From assembly GCA_035275625.1 (NCBI GenBank), contig DATEMK010000562.1, positions 1 to 13,122 on the forward strand: 13,122 nucleotides of DNA. Reading direction: 5' to 3'. Positions 6,468 through 13,122 of this stretch are shown one piece after another; within the stretch, counting starts at the first letter, position 1, and every line of letters starts with the position of its first letter. The stretch is from DATEMK01 sp035275625 (GTDB taxonomy: Bacteria > Bacteroidota > Bacteroidia > AKYH767-A > OLB10). Both the position numbers and the translations under genes were made by a program. Below the pieces are notes generated by a model. The model did no database searches. It had not been told where the DNA came from and saw only the letters and a list, made by a program, of their open reading frames with translations.

Positions 6468-6487
6468 CCCTCTCCAAAGGGGGGGAG
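6468..6487. repeat. GC-rich palindrome, degenerate copy
   Basis: CCCTCTCC-AAA followed by a G-rich right arm (6479-6487) that has lost full complementarity. It is clearly related to the two perfect copies downstream. Confidence 0.6.
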
Positions 6488-6513
6488 ATTCAAATATCTT
6501 CACCTCACCACTG

Positions 6514-6534
6514 CCCCTCTCCAAAGGAGAGGGG
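6514..6534. repeat. GC-rich palindrome, perfect copy 1
   Basis: CCCCTCTCC (6514-6522), AAA, GGAGAGGGG (6526-6534): a 9-bp stem with a 3-nt loop. It is preceded by CACCTCACCACTG, similar to the flank of the copy at 6651. Such elements are widespread in Bacteroidota genomes; function unknown. Confidence 0.8.
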
Positions 6535-6549
6535 TTCAAAGATCTTTCA

Positions 6550-6579
6550 AAGGGGATTTATTTTTTGCAGTTAACAATG
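6550..6579 (+). repeat. 30-nt direct repeat, second copy
   Basis: This is identical to 6333-6362 and fuses without a gap into the second 48-nt repeat, sharing the AATG. Confidence 0.85.
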
Positions 6580-6623
6580 TGACGGAGGTGCTGAAAGGCA
6601 TCTCCGTTTTTTCATTTCACGCC
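6576..6623 (+). repeat. 48-nt direct repeat, second copy (contains terminator)
   Basis: This is identical to 6417-6464. The flanking sequences differ right after the ends, so the boundaries are sharp. Confidence 0.88.
6582..6612 (+). terminator. Rho-independent terminator, copy B
   Basis: This has the same ten-pair stem, 6-nt loop and T-run as copy A, inside the second 48-nt repeat. It acts on the plus strand, before transcription would enter the convergent carboxylase gene. Confidence 0.85.
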
Positions 6624-6650
6624 TTGTCCCTTTTTTTACCTCACCCCCTG

Positions 6651-6671
6651 CCCCTCTCCAAAGGAGAGGGG
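6651..6671. repeat. GC-rich palindrome, perfect copy 2, next to the carboxylase stop
   Basis: CCCCTCTCC (6651-6659), AAA, GGAGAGGGG (6663-6671) ends 4 nt from the stop codon of pyruvate carboxylase. On the carboxylase transcript it would form a strong 3' hairpin without a T-run, so it may protect the 3' end or weakly terminate. Confidence 0.8.
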
Positions 6672-6675
6672 GGAA

Positions 6676-9600
6676 TTACTCAATCTCCAGGATCAAATCG
6701 TCTGTCTCAACAAGAGTTCCTTCGGGTAAAATGATTTTTTTTACTGTTATATCTTTTGAAGAAGTAATAGTGGTTTCCATTTTCATTGCTTCGACAGTAA
6801 ACATGGGGGTATTCTTCGGAATTTTTTGGTTTTCTTTTATGAAAATTTTTGACAGCATTCCCTGCAACGGGGTTCCGATTTGATGGGGTTCTTTTGCTTT
6901 TGCATGTGATACTTTTATCACGTTCGCTTTTTTATCCTTCACTTCAATGGAACGTGTTTGCCCGTTGAGACGGAAAAATACTGTACGGTTTCCGCTTTCA
7001 TCCACATCGCTTACATAAAGCAAACGGATCATCAGCGTTTTCCCCTGCCCGATGTCAACCAGAATTTCTTCATTGTTTTTCATCCCGTAAAAAAATGCCG
7101 GTGTGGGTAAAGAAGATATATCGCCAAACGTTTGCTGATGCTGGTAATATTCATCAAAAACTTTCGGATAGAATTTCCAGGAAAGAAAATCAAGAAAAGA
7201 TTCTGAGTGAGGATATTTTTTTCTGAAATCATCCAGCTCTTTATCAAAGTCAATCGGTGCGAGGTGCGCATTGGGTAAATCGGTATAAGGCTTTTCATCC
7301 TTCAGGATAATTTTCTGAAGCGCTTTTGGAAATCCACCGGGAGGCTGTCCCAGGTCGCCTTTGAAAAAACTTTTAACAGATTCGGGAAAAGAAATGCTTT
7401 CGCCTTTTTCCATTACATCTTTTTTGGAAAGATTGTTGGACACCATGTATAGCGCCATATCACCCACCACTTTAGAAGACGGGGTTACTTTTACAATATC
7501 ACCGAAAAGTTCATTGACCTCTGCATACGCTTTTTTAATTTCATTCATACGCTCACCGAGCCCGAGCGAAACCGCCTGCGGTTTTAAATTCGAATATTGT
7601 CCGCCCGGAATTTCGTGTTTGTAAACTTCTGCTGTTCCCGCAACTAATCCGGATTCAAACGTGTAATAATATTCGCGCACGGTTTCCCAATAATCAGAAA
7701 ATTCATTGAGTGAATCCATATCAAAGCCAGCAGAGCGGCCTGTTCCCTTTAATGCTTCGAGCAACACATTGAAATTCGGCTGTGAAGTCAATCCTGACAT
7801 GGAAGCAAGAGCGACATCCACCACATTCACCCCGGCTTCAATCGCTTTTAAATAAGTTGCATTCTGAATAGAAGAAGTATCATGTGTATGCAGGTGAATG
7901 GGGATGCTGATGTTTTCCTGCAAAGCATGAATCAGTTTTTCTGCGGCATAAGGCTTTATCAATCCTGCCATATCTTTTATTCCGAGAATATGCGCACCCG
8001 CATCTTCCAGTTCTTTTGCCAGGTCAATATAATACTGAAGATTGTATTTTTTCTTTTCCGGATCAGTAATATCTCCTGTATAACAAATACAAGCTTCGGC
8101 TAAGCCACCCGTTAGCTTGCGGACTGCATTGATGGAAACTTTCATGCTCTTCACCCAATTGAGCGAATCAAAAATCCGGAAAATATCAACTCCGTTTTCC
8201 CATGATTTCTCAATAAATTTTTCAACGAGGTTATCGGGATAAGCCGTGTAGCCGATGGCATTGCTTCCGCGAATGAGCATTTGCAATAAAATATTGGGAA
8301 TCGCTTCGCGGAATAACTGCAATCTCTTCCATGGACATTCATGTAAAAATCTTAATGCCACATCAAATGTTGCACCTCCCCAGACTTCCATTGAAAAAGT
8401 CTGCGGATGATGCTGCGCATACGCTGCGGCAACTTTAAGCATATCAGCCGTTCTTACCCGTGTGGCAAGCAATGACTGATGTGCATCCCTGAATGTACAA
8501 TCAGTAAACTGAATTATTTTTTCTTTTTTCAGCCATTGTGCAAATTTTTCGGGACCTGATTGCGAAAGCTTTTGTTTTGTTCCGTCCGGAATTTTTTTCA
8601 GCGGATCATAGAGCGGAATTTTAGGAAGAAAAAAAGTTCGCGAGGTGTCAATTTTTTTTACATCAGGGTTTCCGTTTACCTGCACTTCAGCAACATAGCG
8701 TAAAATTTTTGTTCCCCTGTCCTGCCTTGTTTTGATTTTAAAAAGCTCCGGGTATTTTTCAATAAATTTTACGGTCGCTTTTCCTTCTTTAAAAACAGGA
8801 TGGCTGATCACATTCTCCAAAAAAGCAATATTTGTTTTCACCCCGCGGATGCGAAATTCAGTAAGCGTGCGAAACATTCGCTGGCTCGCACCGCCAAGTG
8901 TGCGACCGGATGCCGTGATTTTTGCCAGCATCGAATCAAAAAAAGGAGAAACTTTTACGCCCTGGTAAGAGCTGCCTTCATCAATACGGATACCATAACC
9001 TCCCGCGTTTCTGTAAGCTATTATCGTCCCGTAATCCGGTTTAAAATCATTTGAAGGATCTTCTGTTGTAATCCGGCATTGTAAGGCAAAGCCATTGCAC
9101 TTTAGCTCCTGCTGGCTTTTAATATCAATTTCAGGCGATGAAAGTTTGTAGCCGTCAGCAATTAAAATCTGGCTCCGGACGATGTCAATACCCGTCACTT
9201 GCTCGGTCACCGTATGCTCTACCTGTATGCGCGGATTTACCTCGATGAAAAAAATATTTTCGGCTTCGTCAACCAAAAATTCTGCTGTTCCTGCATTGTC
9301 ATAATTTACTTTTCGTGCAATTGCCAAGGCATATTCGTACAGCTTATTTTTTGTTTCCTGTTTCAACCCTGCAGCGGGAGCTACCTCAACAACTTTTTGA
9401 AACCGCCTCTGCACTGAACAATCACGTTCAAACAAATGAACAATATTCCCATGCCGGTCGCCCAGCAACTGCACTTCAATATGCTTGGGATCATCCACAA
9501 ATTTTTCAATGAAAATGGTGTCGTTGCCAAAAGCATTTCCTGCTTCACGTTTCGCTTCATTGAATGATTTTTCCAAATCATTTTCTTCACGGATCACTCT

Positions 9601-10113
9601 CATCCCTCTTCCGCCACCGCCTGCGCTTGCTTTCAGAATGACAGGAAAACCAATGCGCTTTGCTTCGCTCCATGCAATTTTCGCATCAGTAAGGTTTACT
9701 TTATTATCTTCAATAACGGGTACACCGCAATCAATGGCAACTTTTTTAGAAGCAATCTTATCTCCTAATTTTTCCATCGCTTCGGGAGACGGCCCGATAA
9801 AAATAACTTTTTCTTCCCTGCATCTTCTTGCAAAATCTACGTTCTCAGATAAAAATCCGTAACCGGGATGTATGGCATCCACCTTATATTTTTTTGCCGT
9901 GCGGATGAGTTCTTCAATATCAAGATAAGGTTTCAACGGCTCTTTTTCGCTTCCTATCTGGTAAGCTTCGTCTGCTTTGTAACGGTGCAGTGAATAACGG
10001 TCTTCATAGGTGTAAATGGCAACGGTGCGAATTCCAAGTTCAGCCGCAGCACGTAAAGCGCGAATGGCAATTTCACCCCGGTTGGCAACAAGGAGTTTAT
10101 AAATGTGATTCAT
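6676..10113 (-). CDS. pyc: Pyruvate carboxylase, single-chain, biotin-dependent
   Basis: Full length at 1145 aa, it converts pyruvate, bicarbonate and ATP to oxaloacetate in the cytoplasm (anaplerosis, gluconeogenesis). The biotin carboxylase domain (about 1-455) starts with KLLVANRGEIAIRALRAA. It has HPGYGFLSEN (82-91), the ATP-grasp glycine loop AGGGGRGM (164-171), RDCSVQRR (230-237) and EVNPRIQVEHTVTE (291-304). The carboxyltransferase domain (about 535-830) has DCTFRDAHQSLLATR (538-552), the metal-binding HTHD (742-745) and GIKDMAG (711-717), whose Lys713 should be the carbamylated ligand. A tetramerisation region links it to the C-terminal biotinyl domain with EAMKMET (1109-1115), biotin on Lys1111. 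The order BC-CT-BCCP on one chain and the length fit the alpha4-type enzyme. The start at 10113 precedes the conserved NRGEIA by the usual few residues. It is 79 nt downstream of the exported-protein gene. Confidence 0.97.
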   Translation of the reverse strand: MNHIYKLLVANRGEIAIRALRAAAELGIRTVAIYTYEDRYSLHRYKADEAYQIGSEKEPLKPYLDIEELIRTAKKYKVDAIHPGYGFLSENVDFARRCREEKVIFIGPSPEAMEKLGDKIASKKVAIDCGVPVIEDNKVNLTDAKIAWSEAKRIGFPVILKASAGGGGRGMRVIREENDLEKSFNEAKREAGNAFGNDTIFIEKFVDDPKHIEVQLLGDRHGNIVHLFERDCSVQRRFQKVVEVAPAAGLKQETKNKLYEYALAIARKVNYDNAGTAEFLVDEAENIFFIEVNPRIQVEHTVTEQVTGIDIVRSQILIADGYKLSSPEIDIKSQQELKCNGFALQCRITTEDPSNDFKPDYGTIIAYRNAGGYGIRIDEGSSYQGVKVSPFFDSMLAKITASGRTLGGASQRMFRTLTEFRIRGVKTNIAFLENVISHPVFKEGKATVKFIEKYPELFKIKTRQDRGTKILRYVAEVQVNGNPDVKKIDTSRTFFLPKIPLYDPLKKIPDGTKQKLSQSGPEKFAQWLKKEKIIQFTDCTFRDAHQSLLATRVRTADMLKVAAAYAQHHPQTFSMEVWGGATFDVALRFLHECPWKRLQLFREAIPNILLQMLIRGSNAIGYTAYPDNLVEKFIEKSWENGVDIFRIFDSLNWVKSMKVSINAVRKLTGGLAEACICYTGDITDPEKKKYNLQYYIDLAKELEDAGAHILGIKDMAGLIKPYAAEKLIHALQENISIPIHLHTHDTSSIQNATYLKAIEAGVNVVDVALASMSGLTSQPNFNVLLEALKGTGRSAGFDMDSLNEFSDYWETVREYYYTFESGLVAGTAEVYKHEIPGGQYSNLKPQAVSLGLGERMNEIKKAYAEVNELFGDIVKVTPSSKVVGDMALYMVSNNLSKKDVMEKGESISFPESVKSFFKGDLGQPPGGFPKALQKIILKDEKPYTDLPNAHLAPIDFDKELDDFRKKYPHSESFLDFLSWKFYPKVFDEYYQHQQTFGDISSLPTPAFFYGMKNNEEILVDIGQGKTLMIRLLYVSDVDESGNRTVFFRLNGQTRSIEVKDKKANVIKVSHAKAKEPHQIGTPLQGMLSKIFIKENQKIPKNTPMFTVEAMKMETTITSSKDITVKKIILPEGTLVETDDLILEIE

Positions 10114-10165
10114 GAATTAAAATCTTCAGCGGTTAAAAGTAAAAAATGAAAGTTGCATTAAAAGC

Positions 10166-10175
10166 AATCCGGATT
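10166..10175. promoter_or_regulatory. 10-bp palindrome upstream of pyruvate carboxylase
   Basis: AATCCGGATT is a perfect loopless palindrome in the 79-nt gap before pyc. It lies next to a copy of the 10-mer ATGCAACTTT (minus strand, 10149-10158) and a TACTTTTA box (minus strand, near 10140). It could be a dimeric regulator site; short palindromes also arise by chance. Confidence 0.25.
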
Positions 10176-10192
10176 ACATTTTTTCAACAGTA

Positions 10193-11011
10193 TCAGGGAA
10201 TGCAACCCGCCACAAAACGGCCGATATCAGGAAAGCAGTTTTTCATAATGTCGTACGCATTGTTTGAATCGGATGGGAAAAAAGTCATTGCATAAGCACC
10301 GGCTAACTGTTTTCCGTTTTTATTATACACTGAAAAATGCAGCATCAATTCTCTTTTGTAAACTTTGTTGGGAATGTCAAGACAGCTTTTGTAATTGGTT
10401 TTAATTTCAAACTGGTTAACATAAATAAAAATATCCGTTCCATATTGCAGGTATAAATCATTCAGCACGGCAGGTTTATTGACAATAGCATTCATGTATT
10501 GATCCGGACCTTTGACGGTTATATATTTTGCAGCAATTTTTGAATCGTAACTTTCTTTTTCAAGCGGATTTTTTTTGTTTTTCAGGGAGCCATTTTTTTC
10601 CTGGCGAAACGGAAGCGGCATTGGTTTTTCATAACGATAACCTGTTTTACTGTATACTAATGAAAGCGCTTCTCTGAGCGAAGGAATAGAATCTGCATCA
10701 TACAACATGGATATGCAGGGCATACTTTTTTCCACTGCACGTTTAATATTAAAATCAATTGTCTGTCTGAAACTTTCGCGTATTAATTGCGGTTCTTTTT
10801 TTGTTTGTTCAATAATATCCTGCTCGGCATCCGACAAATAAAAAAGCGGATCATAGGGAATCAGCATTACTTTATGATTTAAAACAGAATCTTTTTCAAC
10901 CGTTACAGCCTCATTGTTTTCAACCTGGGAAAAGGTGAAATGTGAAAAAATTAAAAAAATAAAAATTAACTGAAGAGTTTTATTAAAAATTTTAAATCGT
11001 ACATCGTACAT
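10193..11011 (-). CDS. Exported protein of unknown function, next to rseP
   Basis: The protein is 272 aa. The N-terminus (RFKIFNKTLQLIFIFLIFSHFTFSQ) is a typical Sec signal peptide with cleavage near FSQ, residues about 28-30, so it is periplasmic or outer-membrane associated. No lipobox Cys is seen. The mature part contains KVMLIPYDPLFYLSDAEQDI (48-67) and a Tyr- and Lys-rich middle, with no known catalytic motif and no further membrane segment. I do not recognise a named family; it looks like a conserved Bacteroidota protein. The start ATG at 11011 lies 6 nt after the rseP stop, indicating an operon and possible translational coupling. The start codon falls inside a 7-bp tandem repeat (10996-11015). 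The other ATG in the repeat (11004) is in a different frame and stops after 12 codons, supporting 11011. Confidence 0.82.
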   Translation of the reverse strand: MYDVRFKIFNKTLQLIFIFLIFSHFTFSQVENNEAVTVEKDSVLNHKVMLIPYDPLFYLSDAEQDIIEQTKKEPQLIRESFRQTIDFNIKRAVEKSMPCISMLYDADSIPSLREALSLVYSKTGYRYEKPMPLPFRQEKNGSLKNKKNPLEKESYDSKIAAKYITVKGPDQYMNAIVNKPAVLNDLYLQYGTDIFIYVNQFEIKTNYKSCLDIPNKVYKRELMLHFSVYNKNGKQLAGAYAMTFFPSDSNNAYDIMKNCFPDIGRFVAGCIP

Positions 11012-11015
11012 CGTG
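10996..11015. repeat. 7-bp tandem repeat (ATCGTAC) over a start codon
   Basis: Two full units ATCGTAC (10996-11002, 11003-11009) and a partial ATCGTG (11010-11015). The start codon of the exported protein lies across the second and third units. Because 7 is not a multiple of 3, unit loss would put the only ATG out of frame. Confidence 0.7.
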
Positions 11016-11017
11016 AA

Positions 11018-12349
11018 TCAATTAATTACGTGTTTCCAAATATCATTTCCGATAGCAAAAACCATCAGCGAAAGCAAAATAACCATTCCCACCACTTGTG
11101 ACCGCTCCATAAATTTATCGCTGAATTTTCGTTGTGTAATAGCTTCAATTAACAGGAAGATTACATGGCCACCGTCTAAAGCCGGGATAGGTAAAATATT
11201 CATAAAAGCAAGCACCATGGAAAGTAACCCGGTGATAAACCAAAAGCGCTCCCAGTTCCAGGTACCGGTAAATAACGTGGCAATTCCAATGGGCCCCTGA
11301 ATAGATTCTGTGGCTTTTTCTTCGCCAGTAAAAACTTTTCGCAGTCCCTTTGCGTTAGCAATCAGGCTTTCAAAAGCATCACTTGTTCCGAATTTAATGG
11401 CAGACTTTAAGGTATATTTTTTTTCTGCATATTTTTCTTTAATGACCGGAACGGGGGTATGCCGAATTCCAATCATGCCGTCAAAGTTGACAGGAACTTT
11501 AATTTCTGAAACCTGGTTATTTCTTTTCACCAGGAGTGTAACCATTTTTCCTTTAAGGGCAGAGACTTTTTCACCCATGAAAGAGCTGCTCTGTATTTTT
11601 TCACCCTCTACTGCAATAATGGTATCGTGGCTTCTTATACCGGCTTTATAGGCATTATCATTTTTATTGGCTTCAGAAACTACATAAACGATTTCTCCAA
11701 GTCCGATAAAGTTCATGCCTTGCGATTTATAAAAAGACCGGTAAGCATTATCGGGAACTTTGGTTTCAAATGTCTGCCCGTTGCGTTCAACTGTAAGGGT
11801 GGCGCCAAACATAACTCTTGAGGAAAGCAAATCATCGAATCGTTCAAATGGTTTTCCGTTAATTGCTGCAATTTTATCGCCATCCTGCAAACCGATTTCT
11901 TTTCCCATCTTATAAGCATGAATTCCGTTTTTAACTTCTGAATTAGGAAGGTAGGATTGCTTGTAATTGAGCAGGGTAAAGGAGTAAACAGCTATGCCGA
12001 GTATAACGTTCATGGTAACACCCGCTACCATTACAATCAATCGTTGCCATGCAGGTTTTGAGCGAAATTCGTAAGGCTGGGGCGGCTGAGCCATTGCTTC
12101 TTTATCCATGCTCTCATCAATCATTCCCGCAATTTTTACATAGCCGCCCAAAGGAAGCCATCCTATTCCGTATTCTGTTTCGCCTTTAGTAAAACTGAAA
12201 AATTTGAAACCCCATGCATCAAAAAAGAGATAAAACTTCTCTACCCTTATTCCGAATGCGCGTGCAGCAAGAAAATGTCCAAGCTCATGTAATGTTACTA
12301 AAATTGACAAGCTCAAAATAAGCTGGGCTGCCATTGTTAATCCGTTCAT
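11018..12349 (-). CDS. rseP: RseP-type intramembrane zinc metalloprotease (site-2 protease)
   Basis: The protein is 443 aa, the usual length for the family. The first transmembrane helix carries the zinc-binding HELGH at 21-25 (H21, E22, H25) after ILSLSILVTL. The third ligand is in the conserved PALDGGH segment, Asp392, in a later helix. Between them lie a periplasmic region with two PDZ-like domains (around IHAYKMGKEIGLQDGDKIAAINGKP and YKAGIRSHDTIIAVEGEKI) and a further helix near 106-127. The last helix is about 425-437. In E. coli the enzyme cleaves the anti-sigma factor RseA and signal-peptide remnants; in Bacteroidota the substrates are less clear but ECF-type anti-sigma factors are plausible. 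It follows dxr (79 nt away), an arrangement frequent in bacteria. The start at 12349 is 8 nt from a tandem 8-bp repeat. The gene overlaps no neighbour and leads into the exported-protein gene. Confidence 0.96.
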   Translation of the reverse strand: MNGLTMAAQLILSLSILVTLHELGHFLAARAFGIRVEKFYLFFDAWGFKFFSFTKGETEYGIGWLPLGGYVKIAGMIDESMDKEAMAQPPQPYEFRSKPAWQRLIVMVAGVTMNVILGIAVYSFTLLNYKQSYLPNSEVKNGIHAYKMGKEIGLQDGDKIAAINGKPFERFDDLLSSRVMFGATLTVERNGQTFETKVPDNAYRSFYKSQGMNFIGLGEIVYVVSEANKNDNAYKAGIRSHDTIIAVEGEKIQSSSFMGEKVSALKGKMVTLLVKRNNQVSEIKVPVNFDGMIGIRHTPVPVIKEKYAEKKYTLKSAIKFGTSDAFESLIANAKGLRKVFTGEEKATESIQGPIGIATLFTGTWNWERFWFITGLLSMVLAFMNILPIPALDGGHVIFLLIEAITQRKFSDKFMERSQVVGMVILLSLMVFAIGNDIWKHVIN

Positions 12350-12356
12350 TTTTGAA

Positions 12357-12388
12357 GTTATTGAGTTATTAAGTTATTAGGTTATTGA
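12357..12388. repeat. 8-bp tandem repeat (GTTATTRR), four units, just upstream of rseP
   Basis: Four contiguous octamers: GTTATTGA, GTTATTAA, GTTATTAG, GTTATTGA. The array begins 8 nt upstream of the rseP ATG. Similar runs are familiar between genes in Bacteroidota. Copy number could vary and alter the rseP leader. Confidence 0.75.
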
Positions 12389-12422
12389 GTCTGTTAAGGT
12401 TTTTACAAGTAACTCAATAACC
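12380..12422. repeat. 11-bp inverted repeat between dxr and rseP
   Basis: GGTTATTGAGT (12380-12390) and ACTCAATAACC (12412-12422) are perfect reverse complements around 21 nt. The left arm overlaps the last unit of the octamer array. The RNA hairpin would sit 7-49 nt past the dxr stop. No T-run follows on the minus strand, so full termination is unlikely; it may attenuate or set an RNA end. Confidence 0.6.
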
Positions 12423-12428
12423 GGTAAC

Positions 12429-13122
12429 TTATTTCGAGTGCGAAATTATTGATTTTTTGTTTGCGATGAGGTCTTTGGCAAGGATGTGCGTCTGTTTATC
12501 GGTTTCAAAATAATCTTCCAAAGACGGATGTTTGACGTACTTGATTTTTTCCATGCAGGTTTCAATGACCTCAGACATTTGCAGAAAGCCTAACTGGTCT
12601 TTTAAAAATGCATCCACCACTGCTTCATTGGCTGCGTTTAAAATACACGGGAGATTTCCTTCTTTTATTAAGGCCTCATGAGAGAGCGCAAGGTTGGGAA
12701 ATGTTTTTGAATCTGCCGGCTCGAAAGTCAGCTGCGGATAATTCAAAAAATCAAACCGGGGAAAGGAGGATTTCATTCGTTGAGGATAACCGAGGGCAAA
12801 TTGAATCGGCAGTTTCATATCGGGCAAACCCATTTGTGCTTTCATGCTGCCGTCTTCAAACTGCACAATACTGTGAATGATGGATTGCGGATGAATGATC
12901 ACATCAATCTGCTCCGGTTTTAAATTGAACAGCCATTTTGCTTCGATCATTTCCAATCCTTTATTCATCATGCTTGCTGAATCAATAGTGATTTTAGAAC
13001 CCATGTTCCAGTTGGGATGCTTAAGCGCCTGCTCTTTTGTAACGGTTTCTAAAAAATTTTTATTCTTTCCGCGGAAGGGCCCGCCCGAAGCCGTGAGATA
13101 AATTTTTTCGATCCTGTTATGA
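12429..13122 (-). CDS. dxr: 1-deoxy-D-xylulose 5-phosphate reductoisomerase, C-terminal part (start outside window)
   Basis: The gene continues past the right edge, and 230 residues before the stop are visible, roughly the C-terminal 60 percent of a protein usually near 385 aa. The first ATG inside the window (13004) is internal: the frame stays open to 13122 and encodes the conserved TASGGPFR and ALKHPNWNMG just before it. Further motifs are KITIDSASMMNKGLEMIEA, HPQSIIHSIVQFEDGS and NAANEAVVDAFL. These are the substrate-, metal- and loop-forming segments of Dxr (IspC), which converts DXP to 2-C-methyl-D-erythritol 4-phosphate with NADPH in the MEP isoprenoid pathway. It precedes rseP on the same strand. 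Confidence 0.96.
   Translation of the reverse strand, partial: HNRIEKIYLTASGGPFRGKNKNFLETVTKEQALKHPNWNMGSKITIDSASMMNKGLEMIEAKWLFNLKPEQIDVIIHPQSIIHSIVQFEDGSMKAQMGLPDMKLPIQFALGYPQRMKSSFPRFDFLNYPQLTFEPADSKTFPNLALSHEALIKEGNLPCILNAANEAVVDAFLKDQLGFLQMSEVIETCMEKIKYVKHPSLEDYFETDKQTHILAKDLIANKKSIISHSK

Larger units (their letters stand above)
6159..6675. other. Repeat-rich non-coding region between convergent genes
   Basis: These 517 nt between the adhesin stop and the pyruvate carboxylase stop hold repeat copy 2, a 30-nt and a 48-nt exact direct duplication, two identical terminator hairpins and three GC-rich palindromes. No gene is supported; a 104-codon plus-strand frame (6420-6734) is made of these repeats and overlaps the carboxylase end. 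Confidence 0.75.

Noticed and set aside
6417..6671. CRISPR-like array from repeated palindromes
   Set aside because: The repeats differ in type and spacing, and there are no regular spacers or cas genes.
6420..6734. 104-codon plus-strand frame with an internal amino-acid repeat
   Set aside because: The repeat is the translated terminator duplication, and the frame runs into the end of pyruvate carboxylase on the other strand.
12429..13004. Complete short gene starting at ATG 13004
   Set aside because: The frame stays open to the window edge and encodes conserved Dxr residues upstream of that ATG.

Overview
The window looks like the chromosome of a member of the Bacteroidota, probably an environmental one. 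The evidence is a secreted adhesin with a type IX secretion (T9SS) C-terminal sorting domain, a helical protein with a carboxypeptidase-regulatory-like C-terminus, scarcity of Shine-Dalgarno sequences, AT-rich intergenic DNA, TAnnTTTG-like promoter boxes, and GC-rich palindromes of the CCCCTCTCC-AAA-GGAGAGGGG type. No rRNA, tRNA, CRISPR array, insertion sequence or integrase was seen.

Layout. (1) Positions 1-2213, minus strand, are an AT-rich accessory block of three genes in transcription order: a TIR-like/nucleoside-deoxyribosyltransferase-like protein (1371-2213), a small protein resembling a degenerate phospholipase-D fold (464-1054), and a membrane-anchored coiled-coil protein that runs off the left edge (382 to <1). 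This is the best candidate here for an undescribed, defence-like system; that role is inferred from domain type and context only. (2) Positions 2214-2649 are a structured non-coding divergent region. (3) On the plus strand, 2650-3585 encodes a helical protein with a C-terminal beta-sandwich, followed by a good terminator. A T9SS-exported adhesin-like protein follows (3930-6158). The adhesin gene is flanked by two diverged direct copies of a roughly 70-nt element that resembles an ECF-sigma-type promoter. (4) Positions 6159-6675 are non-coding, with an exactly duplicated 48-nt terminator segment and three GC-rich palindromes. (5) Positions 6676-13122, minus strand, are core genes in transcription order: dxr (C-terminal part), rseP, an exported protein of unknown function, and a full-length pyruvate carboxylase.

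Working together. dxr feeds isoprenoid precursor synthesis (MEP pathway). RseP is the intramembrane site-2 protease of envelope stress control, and the exported protein is translationally close to it (6-nt gap). Pyruvate carboxylase is anaplerotic and may share the transcript or use its own promoter. Two short tandem repeats sit at start codons in this cluster: an 8-bp repeat just upstream of rseP and a 7-bp repeat covering the start of the exported protein. Both could make expression variable.
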